From an uncultured Collinsella sp. (GTDB lineage Bacteria > Actinomycetota > Coriobacteriia > Coriobacteriales > Coriobacteriaceae): DNA of 7,198 bases. The stretch covers positions 1 through 7,198 of the forward strand of contig CABUCA010000082.1 of the NCBI GenBank assembly GCA_902489965.1. Reading direction: 5' to 3'. Numbering within the stretch: the first letter of the stretch is position 1; every line of letters starts with the position of its first letter. Both the position numbers and the translations under genes were made by a program. Below, piece after piece: positions 1-5,164 of this stretch. Below the pieces are notes generated by a model that had not been told where the DNA came from, searched no databases, and saw only the letters and a program-made list of their open reading frames with translations.

Positions 1-290
1 TGCGGGCAGCCCTCAACAAGCTGCTTTGCCTCAGCAATAGTGGCGACACAGATGATCATCTTGTACTTGTCGGTCACGCCCGAGTTGATAGCTTCGATTG
101 CATGCTCCATATCTTTGATGACGAGCTTGCAGCCGGCAGGCTTGCCCATCTTGAGCGTCGTCTTCCACACCGGGTCGTTAGCGACCTTATCGCCCACGCA
201 GAAGATGCAGTTGGAGCCAAGGCCCTGAACCCAGGAAACTGCGACCTGGCCATGAAGCAGGCGATGGTCAACGCGAAGTAGCTGAATCAT
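1..290 (-). CDS. PTS mannose/sorbose-family EIIB subunit (partial, N-terminal 96 residues)
   Basis: Cytoplasmic EIIB of a mannose-family phosphotransferase permease. It takes phosphate from EIIA onto a histidine and passes it to the sugar entering through EIIC/EIID. Translation from the ATG at 290 begins MIQLLRVDHRLLHGQVAVSW, which matches the family's N-terminal signature; the His of LLHGQV (residue 13) is the expected phosphorylation site. The frame stays open to the window edge, so the C-terminal 60 or so residues of the usual roughly 160 are missing. It lies 57 bp after EIIA. That gap holds a small hairpin (GCCGT/ACGGC, 315-327) that is too weak to be a terminator, so co-transcription with the deglycase and EIIA is likely. 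The ribosome binding site is weak (a G-rich run just upstream). Codon use is ordinary, unlike the extremely G/C-ending deglycase upstream. The family assignment is secure; the substrate cannot be read from EIIB. Confidence 0.93.
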   Translation of the reverse strand, partial: MIQLLRVDHRLLHGQVAVSWVQGLGSNCIFCVGDKVANDPVWKTTLKMGKPAGCKLVIKDMEHAIEAINSGVTDKYKMIICVATIAEAKQLVEGCP

Positions 291-347
291 AATGTGACCC
301 CCCAAAGGTCTTGTGCCGTCTTACGGCGTGTCAGTAGGTGCTGCGGA

Positions 348-767
348 TTAGAACTCTTCTTCCTCGTCGTCATCGACCAAAAGATCGTTGACAAACTTCA
401 CGCGCGTATCGTCCGCAGCGACGATGGCGCGAATCGTCTCCTCAACCGGCGCCGACTCGTCAGAGAACAGCAACTGGATGAGGAGAGGAAGGTTCATGTT
501 GGTAACGAGGTACGTGCGGGGACGCGTCTGGACGATCTTGGTGAACTCGTTGTTGACGCTGCCGCCAAAGAGGTCGGTGCAGACAACGACATCATCGTCA
601 GCAGACATGCCTGCCAGCAGTTTTTGGGCCTCCTCGGCCACGTCCATGCGGCCATCGACGAACATCGAAAGATCGTGGACGTTGTCGCGAGCGCCCGAGA
701 GCAGCTCGACGCTCTCCTTGATGCCGGTAGCGAAGTGCGCATGGCTGGCGATGATGTACTGTCTCAT
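348..767 (-). CDS. PTS mannose-family EIIA subunit
   Basis: Cytoplasmic EIIA domain protein (139 aa, normal length for a free-standing EIIA) that accepts phosphate from HPr and hands it to EIIB. The N-terminus MRQYIIASHAHFATGI matches the family pattern in which a His follows a short beta strand; His9 is the expected phospho-acceptor. VVVCTDLFGGSVNNE (about residues 60-75) matches the conserved DLxGGSP/NN region of the fold. The ATG at 767 is preceded by GAGAGG about 8 nt upstream, a good ribosome binding site. It starts 46 bp after the deglycase stop, and no terminator is visible between them. The protein ends in a strongly acidic tail (VDDDEEEEF). Codon use mixes A/T- and G/C-ending codons and so differs from the neighbouring deglycase. 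The partner EIIC/EIID are most simply those at 4940-3353, whose promoter matches the one upstream of this operon. Confidence 0.95.
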   Translation of the reverse strand: MRQYIIASHAHFATGIKESVELLSGARDNVHDLSMFVDGRMDVAEEAQKLLAGMSADDDVVVCTDLFGGSVNNEFTKIVQTRPRTYLVTNMNLPLLIQLLFSDESAPVEETIRAIVAADDTRVKFVNDLLVDDDEEEEF

Positions 768-813
768 TCTGTGTTCCTCTCAATAGCCCGGCACGTTCCC
801 GCACCCGTTTTCT

Positions 814-1875
814 TTAGTAGTCGAACTGGTGATAGTAGCGACGATACTTGAGGTTATGCTTGGTGACCGTCTCGTAGTAGCGAGCCAGGCGGTCGGTCAC
901 GAGCACCGTCAGAATCCACGGGGAGACGATGACGCGGAACTCGTCGTCAAGGCCGGGGATCGCGAACTCGGCGGTGTCGATGATGTTGATGTCGGTGTCG
1001 CCGGTCACGCCGCGGGTCAGGAACGCGCGGACGCGCTCGTCGAGCTTGCGGTTCTCGTCCTCGCCCATGAACAGGAAGACCGGGACGCCGGGCTCCACGA
1101 GCTCGAGGGTGCCGTGGAAGAAGTCGGCCGAGGTGATGTAGCGGGTGCGCTTCCACTGCATCTCCTCGAGGATGCACATCGAGAACAGGATGGTCTCGCC
1201 CCACAGGGCGCCGGAGCCGATGAACATGGTGTAGGGGGCCAGGGCGTACTTCTTGGCGAGCTCCTCGGCGCGCGGCTCGAAGCGCTTGCGGATGTCGAGC
1301 ATGTCCTTCCAGACGTCCTTCGTCTGCTCGATGAACAGGTCGAACTTGGGGAAGCAGCCGCGGCGGTTGAGCAGGCGCAGGCCGAAGCAGTCGGCGAGGT
1401 AGTAGCCCTTCTCGCAGCCGCCGGCGCCGTGGTCGGAGGCCATCATGACGCAGTTCTCGGCGCCCACGGCCTGCCCGATCTTGCCCTCGGGGTTGGTCAT
1501 GGCGAAGACGCGCACGCCCATCTCCCTCATCTTGCCGACGGCCTCGAGCACCTCGGGGGTGGTGCCGGACTCGGAGGCGGTCAGCACGACGGACCTGTCG
1601 GTCATGCGCTTGTGGCCCATGACGTTCCACTCGGCGGCGTGGATCAGGTAGACCTCGAGGTCGCGGTCGCCGAACTTGTTCATGAGGTACTCGAGCTGCA
1701 TGAGCTCGTCCCAGGTGCCGCCGACGCCCATCAGGAACACGGCGTCGTAGCCCTCGTCGGCGACCTTGTCGGCGAGCGCGGTCATCTTCTTGCCGGTCTC
1801 GTAGAGCGCCTTGCCGTCCTCGAGATAGCCCTCCTGGTCGAAATGCATGATCTCGATCTTCTCGGTTTCCTTCAT
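814..1875 (-). CDS. SIS-domain sugar-phosphate deglycase, FrlB/GfrF/FraB-like (probable fructosamine-6-phosphate deglycase)
   Basis: Cytoplasmic enzyme of 353 aa with two SIS (sugar isomerase) domains, about residues 35-170 and 205-340. The first has GVGGTW (50-55) and the phosphosugar-binding SESGTT (101-106). From memory of E. coli FrlB, the C-terminal half is very similar: FFHGTLELVEPGVP (252-265), a GxDExR-like GEDENRK stretch and the ending RRYYHQFDY (FrlB ends RRYYGGLVEY). Glu238 and His254 are 16 residues apart, the spacing I recall for the catalytic Glu/His pair of FraB. The expected reaction is cleavage of a 6-phosphorylated Amadori compound to hexose 6-phosphate and free amino acid. 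Which amino acid, and fructose- versus glucose-type adduct, cannot be told. The ATG at 1875 has AAAGGA about 7-8 nt upstream; an in-frame ATG at 1947 lies upstream of the predicted promoter and was rejected. It is the first gene of an operon with EIIA and EIIB. Codons about 18-308 are almost wholly G/C-ending, while both ends are not. Confidence 0.88.
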   Translation of the reverse strand: MKETEKIEIMHFDQEGYLEDGKALYETGKKMTALADKVADEGYDAVFLMGVGGTWDELMQLEYLMNKFGDRDLEVYLIHAAEWNVMGHKRMTDRSVVLTASESGTTPEVLEAVGKMREMGVRVFAMTNPEGKIGQAVGAENCVMMASDHGAGGCEKGYYLADCFGLRLLNRRGCFPKFDLFIEQTKDVWKDMLDIRKRFEPRAEELAKKYALAPYTMFIGSGALWGETILFSMCILEEMQWKRTRYITSADFFHGTLELVEPGVPVFLFMGEDENRKLDERVRAFLTRGVTGDTDINIIDTAEFAIPGLDDEFRVIVSPWILTVLVTDRLARYYETVTKHNLKYRRYYHQFDY

Positions 1876-1922
1876 GGCTTTTCCTTTCTGTCCTGCACGC
1901 AACTCTATACATCGCGTTTCTT

Positions 1923-1968
1923 TTCGATACCAATTATAGACATACACCTAACATGTTTTTAATACCAC
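1923..1968 (-). promoter_or_regulatory. Promoter with two operator-like boxes upstream of the deglycase-EIIA-EIIB operon
   Basis: On the minus strand, a perfect TATAAT (1938-1933) lies 18 bp after TTAAAA (1962-1957), a plausible sigma-70-type promoter about 50 nt before the deglycase start codon. Two copies of a TGGTATYRAA box flank it: GTGGTATTAAA (1968-1958), overlapping the -35 element, and TTGGTATCGAA (1933-1923), starting at the last base of the -10. The two boxes are direct repeats 35 bp apart. The same boxes, the same spacing and the same TATAAT recur at 5119-5074. The placement suggests repression by steric block. The TGGTAT half-site resembles sites of GntR/HutC-family sugar regulators, but the regulator is not in this window and that link is inference. 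Confidence 0.72.
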
Positions 1969-2016
1969 TTATCAATCTGTTCCAATCCTCGGTGAACGGT
2001 CGAAATTCTCTGGTGA

Positions 2017-2027
2017 GTGGTATTAAA
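2017..2027 (+). promoter_or_regulatory. Third operator-like box, inverted relative to the promoter pair
   Basis: GTGGTATTAAA reads on the plus strand and is an exact inverted copy of the box at 1958-1968; with the adjoining A the match is 12 bp. It sits 59 bp from that box, between the MFS stop codon (2046) and the promoter. No promoter with convincing -35/-10 elements was seen next to it, so an auxiliary binding site, possibly for looping, is the best guess. The second promoter region (5074-5119) has no counterpart to this third box. Confidence 0.5.
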
Positions 2028-2045
2028 TTAGAATTGAATGTATAG

Positions 2046-3260
2046 CTAACGCCTCTGGCGCCTCCCTTGTGTGACAAAGAACAGCGTTCCTACCAGCGCA
2101 ATAATGGTCGATGCCCCAAACAGCACCGCCTGGACGCCCAAAGCCTCCGCCAAAAACGGAGCCGCCAGCAGCGGCAGCACGCCGGCGCTCATCAGGCCAA
2201 AACGCACAAAGCCGGTAATGCGCCCCAGGTATTTGATGTCAGCGCGCTCCTGAATCAAGATCATCTGCAGCGGTTCCAGGAATCCCCAGGCCAGACCGTT
2301 AATCGCCTGACCGATAATCGCGACCCCCAGCATATCGGTGCCCACGTACACCATGGACCCAATGCCCACGGCCATGAGCGCGCCGAGCAGCAATCGCAGG
2401 TTGACATGGCGGGCAGAAAGCTTGGTCAGGATGAACGCGCCCACCGAGGAAGTGAGGCCCACGACCGAGGACAGCCAGCCCAGCCAGACGATATCCACGT
2501 TGAGCACATCGCGATAGAACAACGACTCCAGCGAATCGAACGCGCCAAACGCAAAGAAACCCAAAAAGCCCGAGATAAAGATGAGGCGCAGGTCGTGGTC
2601 GCGAAACGTAAGTCGCGCGCCCTCGGCCATGCCGCCCAGAATACCGCCCTTCGGCTTCCCCCCTTTTGCGGGAGCAACACACTCGTGACAGCCCAAGGAG
2701 AGCATGGCCGCCATGCCCATCATGCCAGCCATGAGCAGGTAAACAGACTGCGTGGCAAAACAACTCACGATGGCGCCGCCGAGCAGCGGGCCGGCGGTAT
2801 AGGCGATATTGCTATAGAAGACCATGAGGCCGTTCACGCGGGTACGGCCCTCGGTGGTCGACTCCAGGTATCCCGGAAACGCATGCGTGCAGGTGTTGAT
2901 AAAGCCGCCCGCAAGCCCCAAGACGCACGCAGCAAACACAAGCCCGGGGACAGACAACGGCGCCAACCCCACGCCAAGCGATAGCACCGCCGTAATCACG
3001 CACGTCACAAACGACGTCCGGCGCGGACCAAAACGGTCGATGACCGAGCCCGACACCATATTGCCCGCCGACGTCATAAGATTGCGTACGAGCGTAATGG
3101 CAGCAACCAAAAACGCCGTGCCAGCCAGATCATACGTCGCCGCGCCGATAAGCCCTAAAAAGTACACCGCGTTGTTGGCGCACCACTGCAGGGACTCAAT
3201 AAGAATCAGCCTGACTTCTGCCGGCGTCAGGCGCATTGCTTCGCGATCCTTCGCGAACAT
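2046..3260 (-). CDS. MFS transporter (substrate unknown)
   Basis: Polytopic membrane protein of 404 aa with the 12-helix layout of the major facilitator superfamily: six hydrophobic segments, a charged and glycine/lysine-rich loop around residues 180-210 (PAKGGKPKGG), then six more. The loop between helices 2 and 3 carries motif A, GSVIDRFGPRR (71-81), typical of proton-coupled MFS carriers. It has no N-terminal signal peptide, and it ends in the basic tail QGRRQRR. The ATG at 3260 is preceded by GAGGGAG about 6 nt upstream. A long open frame extends further upstream, but it runs antisense-like through EIID and was rejected. It sits between the two PTS transcripts, behind a hairpin terminator and ahead of the deglycase promoter, with no clear promoter of its own, so it may depend on readthrough. 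Codon use is ordinary for the region. It could move a sugar, an amino acid or a drug; sequence alone does not decide. Confidence 0.9.
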   Translation of the reverse strand: MFAKDREAMRLTPAEVRLILIESLQWCANNAVYFLGLIGAATYDLAGTAFLVAAITLVRNLMTSAGNMVSGSVIDRFGPRRTSFVTCVITAVLSLGVGLAPLSVPGLVFAACVLGLAGGFINTCTHAFPGYLESTTEGRTRVNGLMVFYSNIAYTAGPLLGGAIVSCFATQSVYLLMAGMMGMAAMLSLGCHECVAPAKGGKPKGGILGGMAEGARLTFRDHDLRLIFISGFLGFFAFGAFDSLESLFYRDVLNVDIVWLGWLSSVVGLTSSVGAFILTKLSARHVNLRLLLGALMAVGIGSMVYVGTDMLGVAIIGQAINGLAWGFLEPLQMILIQERADIKYLGRITGFVRFGLMSAGVLPLLAAPFLAEALGVQAVLFGASTIIALVGTLFFVTQGRRQRR

Positions 3261-3279
3261 ACGAACTCCCTCTATACAA

Positions 3280-3319
3280 GTAAGGGGATGGAGGGTATAG
3301 GCCCGCTCCATCCCCTTAC
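3280..3319 (-). terminator. Hairpin terminator after EIIC-EIID copy 1
   Basis: Perfect 14-bp inverted repeat (GTAAGGGGATGGAG at 3280-3293, its complement at 3306-3319) with a 12-nt loop, 34 bp beyond the EIID stop codon and 20 bp before the MFS start. On the minus strand the stem is followed by TTGTATAG, a poor U-tract, so termination may be partial and some readthrough into the MFS gene is plausible. The hairpin ends just before the MFS ribosome binding site. Confidence 0.7.
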
Positions 3320-3352
3320 CAGGTTGCAATGACAGTCTATGCAGCCGGGCCC

Positions 3353-4177
3353 TTACGCCAGCACGCCGAAGAACGCGCCGATGATGCCCACGACCATGGT
3401 GGCCACGATCAGCACCATGGGGTTGATCTTCTTGGACAGCAGCCAGTAGTACAGCCAGAAGGCGATCATGCCGAGCATGCCGGGCATGATGCCGTCCAGG
3501 ATGTCCTGGAGGGTCTGGGCGTCGTCGCCCGAGCCGATGGCCACCGGGATGCTGGCCCAGAACATGTCCTTGCACATGGCGCCCACGACCATGACGCCCA
3601 CGATGCCCACGCAGGTCATGATCTTCTGCATGAGGCCGGTCCTCTGGGCCTCGTCCAGGAAGCCCACGCCCAGCTCGTAGCCCTTGACGGCGCCCCAGAT
3701 GCGCAGCGCGAAGCCGGGGACGTTGTAGATGAGCAGGAAGGCGATGGGGCCGAAGGGGTTGCCGGCCTGGCACAGGCTGATGCCCACCGCGGCGGCGACC
3801 ACGCGCAGCGTCGACAGGAAGATGGAGTCGCCGATGCCGGACAGCGGGCCCATGAGGGCGGCCTTGACGTCGTTGACGCTCTCGGGCTCGATCTCGCCGC
3901 GGGCGACCTTCTCCTCCATGGCCATCGCGATGCCGCCGACGAACGGGGCGAACTGGACGGTGATGTTGAAGAACGCGCAGTGGCGGTGCAGGGCCTCGGC
4001 GTAGTCGTCGGGGCGGCCGGCGTAGATCTTCTTGAGCATGTTGGCGACCATCAGGCAGAAGGCGATGTTCATCTGCTTGTAGTAGGTCCAGGAGAACTCC
4101 ATGCCCAGGGCGCCGACGTTGACGGCGCTCTTGACGAGGTCGGAGCGCGTGATCTTGTTCTCGGGACTAGAAGTCAT
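3353..4177 (-). CDS. PTS mannose-family EIID subunit, copy 1
   Basis: Membrane component that forms the sugar channel together with EIIC. It is 274 aa from the ATG at 4177 (277 aa from an alternative ATG at 4186). Family landmarks are GMEFSWTYYKQMNIAF (about 25-40), the cytoplasmic RHCAFFNITVQFAPFVGG region (65-82), LMGPLSGIGDSIF (108-120), and two C-terminal hydrophobic helices near 234-248 and 255-273. The gene overlaps the end of EIIC by 11 bp. I prefer 4177 because AAGGGG lies 9 nt upstream, whereas for 4186 the same run touches the ATG. The start region is also EIIC's acidic tail, so the two genes are probably translationally coupled. Codons are almost entirely G/C-ending. From the second base of the stop codon upward the DNA is identical to copy 2 at 6144-6968, but the stop is TAA here and TAG there. 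Confidence 0.95.
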   Translation of the reverse strand: MTSSPENKITRSDLVKSAVNVGALGMEFSWTYYKQMNIAFCLMVANMLKKIYAGRPDDYAEALHRHCAFFNITVQFAPFVGGIAMAMEEKVARGEIEPESVNDVKAALMGPLSGIGDSIFLSTLRVVAAAVGISLCQAGNPFGPIAFLLIYNVPGFALRIWGAVKGYELGVGFLDEAQRTGLMQKIMTCVGIVGVMVVGAMCKDMFWASIPVAIGSGDDAQTLQDILDGIMPGMLGMIAFWLYYWLLSKKINPMVLIVATMVVGIIGAFFGVLA

Positions 4178-4407
4178 CGTCCTCATCCCCTTCCGCGGAG
4201 AGCTGGGGCTGGGCTCCGCCCAGGCCGAGCAGGTCGAACTTGTCGATGCCGATGATGATGGCGATCAGGGCGACGCCCAGGACGGGCACGTTGGCGTAGG
4301 AGCACAGCAGGAAGCCCAGGAAGTAGAAGGGCACGAGCTGCTTGGTGAGCACCAGGCGGCCGAGCATGGCGAAGCCCATGGCCGGCAGGATGTTGGCGGC
4401 AACGCCA
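3354..4407. repeat. Exact 1054-bp direct repeat, unit 1
   Basis: This stretch is identical, as far as I can check by eye and by identical translations in several frames, to 6145-7198 (offset 2791 bp). It contains EIIC from the last base of codon 178 to its stop, plus all of EIID to the second base of the stop codon. Below 3354 the two copies diverge at once, starting with the last base of the stop codon. There are no insertion-sequence ends, target-site duplications or recombinase genes at either edge. Confidence 0.93.
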
Positions 4408-4940
4408 CAACCGTCGATGATGAAGGGCGGGATGAAGTCGAGCAAGCCCTGGATGGCGTCGGAACCCAAATAGAAGGCGCCGCCGCACAGCAAGAAGTAC
4501 TCGACGCAGCCCCAGATTCCAATTCCCCAATGAACGGCGTAGATACCCTTGAGGTTCCCCTTGAGGGCAAACTTGTCTGCCATATCGACAAACACGGGGA
4601 ACAAGGCATTGGTAATGTTGCCGATCGTCAGCGCAAGGACGGCGATGGGCATGGCGAGCGCGATGGCCGTCTCGGTACCCTGACCGAGCTGAATGGCGAA
4701 GGCGCAAGCGAGCACGCCGCCGACGGTTTCGTTAGGCGGTACGTAGGCGCCGATGGAGATCGAGCCCATGAACAGCAACTCCAGACTGGCGCCAACGGCA
4801 AGGCCAGTCTGCAGGTCCCCCAGCACCAGGCCCACGAGCGGGCACAGGACGATGGGGCGGAATGCGTAGAGGGTGCCGAGCTGGTAGTCGAGACATCCAA
4901 AAGCTCCGACTAAGCCGACGAGGATTGCTTGGACAAGCAT
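4167..4940 (-). CDS. PTS mannose-family EIIC subunit, complete; mosaic gene
   Basis: Integral membrane sugar channel component of a mannose-family PTS, 257 aa, normal family length. Hydrophobic helices run from residue 2 onward. GDLQTGLAVGASLELLFMGS (41-60) and IGAYVPPNETVGG (63-75) are the characteristic EIIC segments. The C-terminus is an acidic tail (EGDEDDDF) that overlaps the EIID start. The ATG at 4940 has a near-perfect GGGAGGA site about 5 nt upstream; an in-frame ATG at 5084 would place the start within the promoter's -10 and was rejected. By hand count about 39 of the first 180 codons end in A or T, against 4 of the last 77. The break falls at about codon 178-180, exactly where identity with copy 2 can last be followed. 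The gene therefore looks like a hybrid of two related EIIC genes. Confidence 0.95.
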   Translation of the reverse strand: MLVQAILVGLVGAFGCLDYQLGTLYAFRPIVLCPLVGLVLGDLQTGLAVGASLELLFMGSISIGAYVPPNETVGGVLACAFAIQLGQGTETAIALAMPIAVLALTIGNITNALFPVFVDMADKFALKGNLKGIYAVHWGIGIWGCVEYFLLCGGAFYLGSDAIQGLLDFIPPFIIDGCGVAANILPAMGFAMLGRLVLTKQLVPFYFLGFLLCSYANVPVLGVALIAIIIGIDKFDLLGLGGAQPQLSAEGDEDDDF

Positions 4941-4974
4941 AGTTCCTCCCAATAAGGAATCTCGAACCGTCGTC

Positions 4975-5012
4975 ACTCCCGTCGCGCGCGTTATTGATAT
5001 CAATCCGGGAGT
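4975..5012 (-). other. Inverted repeat with internal palindrome in the EIIC leader
   Basis: The EIIC transcript should carry a leader of about 135 nt between the promoter and the start codon. Within it ACTCCCG (4975-4981) pairs with CGGGAGT (5006-5012). Inside the loop lies the perfect 12-bp palindrome ATTGATATCAAT (4993-5004). A weaker CCTGG/CCAGG pair lies nearer the 5' end (around 5035-5063). No U-tract follows, so this is not a terminator. It could be an RNA structure affecting translation or stability, or the palindrome could be a binding site. I recognise no known riboswitch class. Confidence 0.45.
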
Positions 5013-5073
5013 TTGACCACACGGTCCGAAGCGCACCTGGCGTGCTGCTAACACCCATACCAGGCACAAATGA

Positions 5074-5119
5074 TTTGATACCAATTATAGGTATGCAGGT
5101 TCGCCTTATTTAATACCAG
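5074..5119 (-). promoter_or_regulatory. Promoter with two operator-like boxes upstream of EIIC-EIID copy 1
   Basis: On the minus strand TATAAT (5089-5084) lies 18 bp after TTAAAT (5113-5108). The operator-like boxes are CTGGTATTAAA (5119-5109) over the -35 and TTGGTATCAAA (5084-5074) starting at the -10, as direct repeats 35 bp apart. A 14-bp segment (5077-5090) is identical to 1926-1939 at the deglycase promoter, and the other box matches in 10 of 11 positions, while the sequence between the boxes is different. Conservation of boxes and spacing but not of the spacer argues for a shared regulator rather than a simple duplication. Confidence 0.74.
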
Positions 5120-5164
5120 TCGCTCAGCGGGGTGTTTTTTACCGTAAACGGCAGACGCATCCCA

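Noticed and set aside
829..1962. Long plus-strand open frame (377 codons) opposite the deglycase
   Set aside because: It mirrors a high-GC3 minus-strand gene, its product is low-complexity (Ala/Gly/His/Leu/Val/Asp-rich) with no recognisable domain, and it runs through the deglycase promoter.
3261..3773. Upstream in-frame extension of the MFS gene
   Set aside because: It would run through EIID in another frame and through the terminator hairpin, its sequence is Arg/His-rich junk, and the ATG at 3260 has a good ribosome binding site.
3329..4255. Plus-strand open frame opposite EIID, repeated at 5967-7046
   Set aside because: His/Asp/Ala/Gly-rich shadow of a strongly codon-biased gene; it appears twice only because the underlying DNA is duplicated.
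4950..4965. GGTTCGAGATTCC-like stretch on the minus strand, resembling a tRNA T-arm
   Set aside because: No acceptor, D or anticodon stems could be placed around it; it is only a short chance resemblance.
4941..5084. 48-codon in-frame N-terminal extension of EIIC
   Set aside because: It would begin inside the predicted -10 element and has no family similarity, while the ATG at 4940 has a near-perfect GGGAGGA site.
5130..5160. Short hairpin CCGTTTACGG next to a T run as a terminator for the DMT gene
   Set aside because: On the minus strand the stem is followed by A residues, not T; on the plus strand the T run comes before the stem. Neither orientation gives a terminator.
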